Below are positions 55,901 to 64,000 of a stretch of 64,000 nt of DNA, piece after piece (positions within the stretch are counted from its first letter, which is position 1; the number at the start of each line of letters is the position of its first letter). Made by a program: the position numbers and the translations under genes. The stretch covers positions 2,947,482 to 3,011,481 of the forward strand of contig OZ024898.1 in NCBI GenBank assembly GCA_964017195.1, read 5' to 3'. Under the pieces are notes generated by a model. That model saw only the letters and a list, made by a program, of their open reading frames with translations, was not told where the DNA came from and did not search any database. This stretch comes from Siderastrea radians (lineage: Eukaryota; Cnidaria; Anthozoa; Scleractinia; Rhizangiidae).

Positions 55901-57658
55901 ACAACCTGTTACAAAATTTTAGAGCGACAACAACTGCCGAATTCGCTATTTTGTATTATAAAGAAAAAATGGCGGGTTCAGCTTTTTAGTGAACAATTAC
56001 ATGAGCAAGTTCATGGCTACATAGGAAAGTTAATACAAAGTCTTACGTAATTTCCATACGGGCATAAAACCGTGAACAGGTGGCAAAGGCCTTGTGCATG
56101 TGCAAAAAAATCACCCCCAAACCTTGTTTGCACGAAATTCTTTGCAAGCATTTGGCATGTCGACACTGTTTCTGTGTAAGTATTCTTTTCAAATTTAATT
56201 TTCTTGCTGCTTTGGGCCGAATTCGTTGATAATACCCTCACAGGTTTACACTTCGAAAGCGAGGCTTGGGGGCTGAAATTAGCTAGCCTGAAGAAAACAT
56301 TAACAAGGGCTGTTGATTATTTTGTGTGCGTTTTTATAGATAGTTAAAGTTGATTCACTTTTAACCAATAACATTGATGAAAATTAACGAGAACGTGTGA
56401 AGTGTTGTGTAATCTCTACAAGGTTGCCTCGATCAGTAGGGTGACTAAATCAGTGCAATTGAAAGAAAACAAAGGAACTGAGCTTTGAATAGGAACAGTA
56501 TATTAGATAGCTACTGCAATCAGAAGCAATAAGTGACATCTTGCTGCCGGCTTTGGTTCACTTCTGGAGTTGAAAGCCTTCCGAGATCAGCCTGAAACGA
56601 AGTAAGTTGCCGCAATTTTTACATGTGTTCAGTGAAAGTTTCTGTGACTGCCACTGTGCTAAGAACTCAAGAAGTGCAGGGAATCTAAACCAATATTTCC
56701 ACGACTCTTGACCTTGGTAAAGGAACCAACTCAATTTAAACATATTCACACTTAGATTTGCTCGACTTGGTCTAGCTTGTTAATTTAAAATGCGTTAATT
56801 CAGGATTTATGAAGGTAAAATGAGTTGCATACAAGTAAAATGTCATGTTTCAATGTCGGCTTGTCGGCAGCTTGTATTTTCGTAACAGCTCGGCGGTCAG
56901 AAAATAGCCGGATGAACTTGCCTAAACAATGCGCTGTTTGTGTAGACAAATTGACACGAAGTCGACTAGCAGTGTTTGTTTGTTGTTTCTTTTTTACGAT
57001 CAAACGAGACTAGTCAATTATAAGAACAGCAATTCCATGAATCCATGCAATTCATTCTTCCACACTTGAAATGCTTGGTTTTGTGCAAAACACGTGATTT
57101 CGCGGCAAGGAAAATATATCTATATATTTGCCTTTACCCATAAAACAGAGTCAGTAGAGCAATCTAGAACTAATAGTCTTCCATTTTTAAAATATTAATC
57201 CCGAATCTGTACAATGTTAGTCTTCACCTGAGGTAAAATATTCACAAATACCGGCTAGAAAATGAGCTTTTAACAACGCTGTGTATTGTTTCATTTTAGG
57301 ATTCAGTACTTCCTTGCAGCCACTTAAACATATCTTTGTTAAGATTGAAACTAACCTTGTAGATATGCTTCTTAAGAGTATTTTTGTTCAGTGCTCTTGG
57401 TGAACTGGAAACTATAGACCATTTCTAGCTTCAGTTCTCGTTGGTTCACAAAACACAGGCTATCAGCTGCGAATATAAACCACCCATTAATTTTTGCGGG
57501 GGCTCATTCGATGAAACACATCACGTGGTACAAGCCTGCTTCTTGCAGAGGAGATTGGACACCATGTCAAGTGCTGTGCGTTGTTTAGAAGCTTTCACCA
57601 CCGAGCAAAACTTTTGTCCAAAAATATCACTAAAAATTCAGCATTGAATATTTGTCCT

Positions 57659-57721
57659 TATGTTAGCAGAACGTTTTCGTCAGACAAATAGGATACAGCA
57701 CGTAAACGTTCTGCTAACATA
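57659..57721. repeat. perfect 18-bp inverted repeat
   Basis: TATGTTAGCAGAACGTTT (57659-57676) is the exact reverse complement of 57704-57721, with a 27-bp loop, about 330 bp upstream of the MACPF-ApeC start. It may be a small MITE or a structured regulatory hairpin. Confidence 0.85.
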
Positions 57722-58046
57722 TGCGCACGAATAATCAAGCCTTGAATGCCGGGAGTCATAGACCCAGAAACAAACAAATAAATACATGATAGCTATTCCT
57801 TCCTCATTTTTAACTGAATATTTGAGACGTTTTGATTCGTTTGCCAAGTTAAGTGACGAAGCGTAATGATAAAACAACGCTCAATAATGTTTAACGGCGT
57901 TGAATGGAAACGTCATTGATCATTACTCAACACGGTAGCCAAACTCGTACACAATGTAAAATTCAACAATGTTGAACGTAACTCAAATAACAGCAACGTA
58001 TTTCTTGTTTATACAGACGCCGTCATATTGACGATCACAGAGCGCA

Positions 58047-61000
58047 ATGCATTTCTTCATAGTCATCATCATTCTTGGTGTTGCTATGGTTACTCATGCT
58101 GCTCAGCCTGCACCTAAAGGTCTCCACTTCATCGGTGTTGGTTACAATCTCCTGAAAGGAAACCCTGAAGGTGGAAAATTGCAGATTGGAGGTATCGACC
58201 CAGGCCTGCTTCTTACTAGAAAAGTCTTCAAACTGAGCTATGATACAAACAAGTTGTCCGTTGACAAGAAGTACCTGGTTCCAGATCAGGTCCGATTCGC
58301 TCCACGTGATTCTTGCGTTGCAACAGAATCAAAAGATGTGGTTTCTGGCGCCGAGAGTTATCAAAGGGAACTTTCAGTTGATGTCCAGTCCAGCGGTAAG
58401 AATGAATGATCGACCGGTCATGGCCCAAGGACCTCACTGAACTCGGTCCGTACGCCATGAGCTCGAGCCAAATAGATTCCCTTTTTTGTTTTAGTTATTG
58501 TTTTGTCATTTTAATTGCCACTTACGATAAGCCAACATTTTTTCGTTGTCTTATTTTTCTGCAGCTGGCTACGAATCCCTCATGACAAGTTTTGCCTTCT
58601 CTTTGAGTGCAAGTATGAAATATATTATATTACACTTGTTAGCATAAAAGCCTTATGACAACATCAACTGATTGAGCCCGAGAACAGCCAAAATTCTAAC
58701 ATGATATGCATACGACTGACTTGGCCCCAGTATGGGTAAACGGGGTGAGGGATATTTAAGGAATTATTACAGGGATAAACGCTGCAGCCAAACGCCTGTG
58801 CGAGAGCAACGAAATAACAAACTGAGGAACTGCCTTTGTTTGCAGTTGAGTATCACAATGCTATGAAAACAGAAGACTCCCGTACCCCGCAGTTTGAAAA
58901 AAAAAGCAAAAGTTAGCTAAGGGAACGAAAGCGATATGGGGTCACTGAGGATAGAGAATCCAGGATATCGATTATCAGATTATATTTTGGGTATAACACA
59001 ATTAAGGAAATTCTTAATGCTAGCTTATTAGTGAGCAGGACAAAAGCTTTACTCTTGAAACCGCTGTTTTCGTTACTCTCTTGATATTTGACGCAGAGTA
59101 TGCGGAGATGAAAAAGCAGACTTCAAACTTTCACAACGTGTTTTATCAAGAGAAGAAGGTGTGCAATCGCGGCCGAGTACGATATCTGATGGACGAGGCT
59201 TACAGAAATGCCGCAAAGTTCCCAGTTACGAAAGACTTCGCATCTGCTGTTTGCGCTTTACCAGAAAATTATGATGAGTCGGCTTATTTTAACTTCATTG
59301 AGAACTGGGGAACGGTGAGTGCGCCGTGCCTTTTTAGTGACCTTGTGCAGTCATTGATTCTTGTTCTTCCGCGATGCTTGGCGGGGTTTTTTTCTCTTGC
59401 CAGAATGTTCTTGAGCCCTAGAGGAAAGGGGGAAGGGAAATAAGGTGGCCCCTTAATTCCGAGAGTATTAAAACCAAACTTTCAGGGTATATAGAATGTC
59501 CGAAAATGTTTCCTTAGAGGTTTGCAACATGCAGTGTTAAAAGCAATATTTTAGAGGGCTCACAACAGTTAACTTGTTTTGATCTGTCCTTTCGTGATAA
59601 AAGTAAGATACAATTGACTTTTTCGTCACTTAAGTTTCTTGAGTTGTTGTTTAGGAGTCACTGTCTTAATTTACTGAAGACAAATTTGTTGGTTGTTGAT
59701 ATTTACAAGCTTTTTTTTTCCTTTAGCACGTCGTTGTGCAAGTGGAACTAGGGGAGAAGACGACAACACGCTTCAAAAGTTCTAGTACTGAATTCACCAA
59801 GTTTGCCATGGAGAACGTAAGAATAAATAATCCACTTCTAAACAACCTCCCGCCATCTTGGATTTCTCGATTTCTCTAGTTTGAAGCTTCAGAAAACCGT
59901 CGGAATTTACTCAAAGACTACTCAAATGAAAATTATGAAGAATTGCCAAAATGGTGATATAATATACAAAATTATGACAGAAAACCTAAAAACAAACAGT
60001 CTACTTGAAGAAGTGGCTGCAATATGTGGCAGCAAATAAAAATGAAAGTGTCCAGGGTTTTACGTACTCGTGGTAACTTTGAATCCAGTAGCAAAGGACT
60101 CATGTGAGCTACTCAGAGCACTTTCGAAGAAAATAGATCACTCAAAAGACCGTTGTGTCTTCTAAAGTGTTTGTGTCTGTTTCATGTTTCCTCTGCATTT
60201 GCATTACTGAAAATTATTCCGCCCATCTTTAATTGCGGTTGAAAGTTTTACTAGGCTTATGGTCAGCTGGTCTATCGGCCTTTGTGAGCCCCGAATTCTA
60301 AAATTTGTTACTTCTGCTATCTTGAAGGATATCAAAATAAAGCTGACCCAAATTAACATAATTCCACGTTTTTTTTAGATTGGAAGTTCTGTATCCGTAT
60401 CAGGAAAATATGGAGATTTCAGTGGCTCTTTGTCAGTTGATATGAATATGGTCCGTAATTCCGTGAAGTCAGGCGCAAAGTTTGGGTCGCATAAGATGGT
60501 GTTTACGTCTGGAGGACCCGACCTGCCTGAGCCCATTGGACTGAAGCTGGTTCCGATCGACGTGGCCCTTAAGGAGACTTTCTACAAAGGCCTGGATCAG
60601 AAGCGCTGGTCACAATGCCTTTCACTTATTAAGAAGCTAAGATCAAACGCCAAGAATGCCTTTAAGGCATATCCACGCCTGAAGAATGCTAAAACTGTCA
60701 AAGGTAAACACAGGAGACCCACATAATTAGAATCTGCCACCGTTTGCATTTAAAACATTTCCTTAAATTACGGGAATGTATGAGAATACTGAACGAAGAG
60801 TAGGGTAGTACCAATTCCCCTAGAAACGACTGCGTGAGAGGCTACCGCAAGGACTACAAAATACTACGACAAAAGTCAAAATATACCGTGACGATGTCGA
60901 ACTGTTCCTTACACAGATCATTATACCTAAGCTTACTTATCACAAAATATTTGTAAAACAAAGTGTAAAATGTTGACTTTGCTCTGAAAATAATAGATAT

Positions 61001-63702
61001 CAACAGCCATTACCAAGAAGGTAAAACTTCCATATACAGTACGTGTCCCTAAGTCTAATCGGACGCCTATAATTTCGAACTCTTCGCGTTAATGTTCCGA
61101 TTTGAGGGTCTTGTAAACTAAGGTAGTTAAAATTTTTCTCTGTTTAAGTTTGTCATGTTGTTGTTGTTGTTTGTTTTTTGCCACCAACTGTAAATTATAG
61201 AACCGTTAAAAAAGAACTTCTAAAAGGAAAATAGCGAGATTCGCCAACGAAACCCTGAGGATTATACAGCTTGGGCTTCCTCAATTAATGTTAAATTACA
61301 AATATAAATAGAACGGCAGTGGCGAGATAGGTAAAATAACAATTACTGATAACATAAGACAACAAGAAGCGACAAAATAATAGAAAGGAAAAAAGTTCCC
61401 ATTTCGGTGCACGTTAAATTGCACGGTTTACCGCGGCCTTTTCTAGCAAGATGTTAGTAGAAATAGTTTATTTTTTATCTAGTCTCTCTATAAAAACTTT
61501 GTTTCTGAGCAAAGCAAAAGCGTCCTAAATAGACACACGTACTGTATATTGCGTTTGTCAAACGGCGTTTTCTAAAGTTTGGTTTTTGCTGGATTACCCG
61601 AAGAATTTCTGGCTTCCAATTTTCTAAGACGACACGAATGCTTCTAAAGATAACCAAAAATCATGGGACGTTTTCCGAGAAGAACTGATGATAATCCGGA
61701 GCTTAAGTCGCCGAGAAGGCTTTTATTAATAATCACCCAACTTGTAAAACGCCATTTCACAATACACGAATTTGGACGCTCCAGGTAAATGGGATCTGCA
61801 AATACACTTTACGAACCTTTTTATTTTCAGACCCGGCCGTGCGCATTCCTCTTACATGGCCACAGGGCACCTACGGTCTTCCTATGCCAAAGAAAGGATG
61901 TCCAAAAGAAAAAGGGTACAATTGGCACGCGGGAACTCGATATCAAGATACCGAGGATAGCGGCTCAAATAATCAATGGTCTTCGCCCTTTGATTTGGCA
62001 TGGGACATAAAGAAAAACGACGTTGTAATGAAGTATTGCATCAAAACAGATTTTAACGGAGCTGGGTATCCTCTTCCTTGGCCTAAAGGAAAATACTGCA
62101 TCCACAAGAAAGGCGACTGCCCTGAAGGTTGTTACATTTTGTGTTATTTTGCTTTTATGAAAGGAACCCGCTCATCTATTTGAAGAGGATGTAGCACCAG
62201 TATAAAAAGCCAAGTCTCATTTGTACACTGAAGCCTAAAAATAATCAGTCCAGTTGTGTTGGAAATGGCTATTCTGGTCCACGGTAACTTGTAATATGTG
62301 TGATTGGGTATGGATGGTTAGAATAGATGTTTTGAACTTGAAAACGTCTCCTCAACTTTTTCGAGTACGTTCTTACCTTAGGATAAATTTGGCAAAAATT
62401 GACTATCGTTGCTTATGTTCTTAAAAATTCACTTGATACTGTCTCCCTGGCGGTCCAGAAGCCATTCATTTTTTAGCAAGGTATTTACCTTCGTGCGTAG
62501 ACAAACCGCCATCTGACCTCACCAATGCAAAACTGACTTCATTACTCTTTTCAATAGAGCAGTTTTTAATTTAGTGTCGAACGTACTTCGCGTTTTGCTT
62601 CTGAGACTTTTCTTTCCTACGCTCTCTGATTGGTTAAAATTGCTCGCCCCACTTTTTCAGCCAAGCAGACGTAAAAACCAAGACCAAACGTGACTTGCTC
62701 GCACGCTTTTTCCCCCGCTTGACGCTAATCCTGACTTGTATTTGCCTCGATTTCTAATTGATTCATTTCGTTTCTCGTTCCCGTTCTGCGATAACTGATT
62801 GAAAATCGCTCTAATTCAGTTTTCAAATGAAGAATTCAATATTCAAAATGAAACTCGGTCTGACAGACCAATTTTTATTGGATTTAAACACTGGAGCATT
62901 TGGCAGGTTTCCCGATCCGGCCTACACAACGGTCATCTGCTTTTAAATTACTACTTTATTTTCTCCCCTTTTTTCTCGGCTACCAGGTATTTCCGTCAAA
63001 TCAAAACCCAAATACACAAACAATAGGATTGGAAGAAATTGATTGCGTTGAGAAGACCGACTTAGAAACAAGATATTCAAATCGGCAAACATCTCAACCT
63101 TACGTGGGCCATAATCCATTCGAGTGACGGATCTAGTTGACTTTTGAATTGTGAACTATCTACTTGAAGAGCAGATTAAGGGAACGAAAAATTATATCAA
63201 TAGTGCAAGGAAATATGGCGAGGGAACGCCTCTCCTTCTTTGTTTCTCGCCATAATAATCCCTTTTAACATGACAATGAAAAGGAGTCCTATGAAAAGGA
63301 GTCCTATGTGTAAATATATGCCACAGTATCTCTAATTTAACAGCATTATATCACACAGGTTTCTCACAAGGATGGATCAAATGGGATGACGAGGATAAGA
63401 ATAGCAGAAACAAATACAGTGGGACGCTTCCTGATGGCGAGTATACTCAAGACACCAAAATGTACTTCTGCTGCCGCTCAGACGGTTTCCCGACCAACGC
63501 CATTGCTCTTCCCACTACCTCCCCCTTCGTCCTGATGAAGTTTGGCTATCAGTGCCAACACGTTCATGGCATGAAAGTGAGAGAAGAGTTCTTTAGATGG
63601 GACACTGAAGACAAAAACACCCACAATACTTACGGCGGAACCATACCCGCTGGATACGCGAGCAAGGATATCAAAATCTGTTACTGTTATTACTATGTCT
63701 AA
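58047..63702 (+). CDS. secreted MACPF-ApeC protein (perforin-like with apextrin C-terminal domain)
   Basis: Seven exons: 58047-58395, 58565-58612, 59097-59314, 59727-59816, 60379-60703, 61831-62127, 63359-63702 (stop TAA). All borders are GT-AG, phases agree, 556 aa. A hydrophobic signal peptide (about residues 1-18, ending THAA) is followed by a MACPF pore-forming domain. Its hallmark NWGTH is split between exons 3 and 4 (T205/H206), preceded by an aromatic-rich YFNFIE. Exons 6-7 (about residues 345-556) form an ApeC domain: WPQGTYGLP, GTRYQDTED, a later WPKGKYCI, and cysteine-rich YFCCRSDG. MACPF proteins oligomerise into membrane pores. ApeC domains are found in invertebrate apextrin-like secreted proteins, some of which bind microbial cell-wall components. 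An immune or venom effector is therefore likely. No disruption was seen. A poly(A) signal lies at 63853-63858. Confidence 0.9.
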
Positions 63703-63852
63703 CTCTAAGAACCTCGGATCGAGTTTGCAAAGAAGATCTTTATCACCCTTGCATGAACTGAAGTAAGCCGGCTTCCACTCAGGTCCCTTAATCGAGCTCT
63801 CTGAGCTGCAAATTAATTGTTGCTGAGGACAAATGTAATGATTCACTGAGAT

Positions 63853-63858
63853 AATAAA
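63853..63858 (+). terminator. poly(A) signal of the MACPF-ApeC gene
   Basis: AATAAA about 150 bp after the stop codon. Confidence 0.7.
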
Positions 63859-63913
63859 CCGGGAAATTAAGAAAATTGAAACTGCTTTCGTTGTGTTGCA
63901 TTATCAGTTAATG

Positions 63914-63943
63914 TAATAATAATAATAAATAATAATAATAAAT
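63914..63943. repeat. AAT microsatellite
   Basis: AATAATAAT run with one AAAT interruption. Confidence 0.85.
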
Positions 63944-64000
63944 TGCTGTGGAAGATGGGGACCGAAACGGTGCCAGTTGCTATTGGAGCATTGGAAGTCA

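Larger units (their letters stand above)
53771..58046. other. gene-free stretch between the duplication and the MACPF-ApeC gene
   Basis: Contains one MITE (54637-54760), a C-run at about 54910-54922, a solo fragment of the 30.65-kb MITE (55795-55900) and a hairpin at 57659-57721. Open frames here are short and start without context. A possible terminal exon at 54403-54498 is discussed among the rejected items. Confidence 0.5.

Overview
The window looks like nuclear DNA of a stony coral (Scleractinia) or a close anthozoan relative. The genes are split by small introns with GT-AG borders. The protein families fit this group: an expanded rhodopsin-type GPCR family, a MACPF protein fused to an ApeC (apextrin C-terminal) domain, and secreted PAN/EGF/fibrinogen-like proteins resembling the coral 'uncharacterized skeletal organic matrix protein 5' family. 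The intergenic DNA is full of tRNA-derived SINEs, palindromic MITEs and a tyrosine-recombinase retrotransposon of a kind common in cnidarian genomes. I cannot name the genus. All exon models were read by eye from splice signals, reading frame and family resemblance; no alignment was run.

Layout. 1-4.8 kb: mostly repeats (three tandem SINE heads, a hairpin tandem repeat) around a GPCR fragment holding only TM4-TM7. 4.84-9.56 kb: an apparently intact, young Ngaro-type (DIRS-like) retrotransposon on the minus strand with gag, RT-RNase H and tyrosine recombinase ORFs, and split direct repeats identical within each pair. 9.6-12.1 kb: SINE and minisatellite debris. 12.18-12.95 kb: an intronless, entirely coiled-coil, tropomyosin-like gene. 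15.08-19.67 kb: a complete nine-exon DNALI1 (inner-arm dynein light chain, cilia) on the plus strand. 22.2-26.55 kb: a convergent minus-strand gene for an unrecognised coiled-coil protein. 26.6-30.4 kb: no supported gene.

30.4-53.8 kb: a direct tandem duplication of a unit of about 12.0 kb. Each unit carries one complete seven-exon gene for a secreted PAN-EGF-fibrinogen-like protein (385 and 386 aa). The copies differ unevenly: exon 5 and its surroundings are virtually identical, while the EGF exon has five amino-acid changes and one silent change. Each unit also has its own insertion. Unit 2 carries a 319-bp insert with a hammerhead ribozyme (core at 51898-51940), flanked by 91-bp direct repeats. 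Unit 1 carries a nested palindrome inside a foldback element. A minisatellite of about 106 bp sits between the units.

53.8-58.0 kb: no supported gene, some MITEs. 58.05-63.70 kb: a complete seven-exon gene for a secreted MACPF-ApeC protein (556 aa), probably a pore-forming immune or venom-type effector.

The genes do not form one pathway. The strongest leads are the hammerhead-bearing insert, the intact Ngaro element, and the young tandem gene pair with mosaic divergence.
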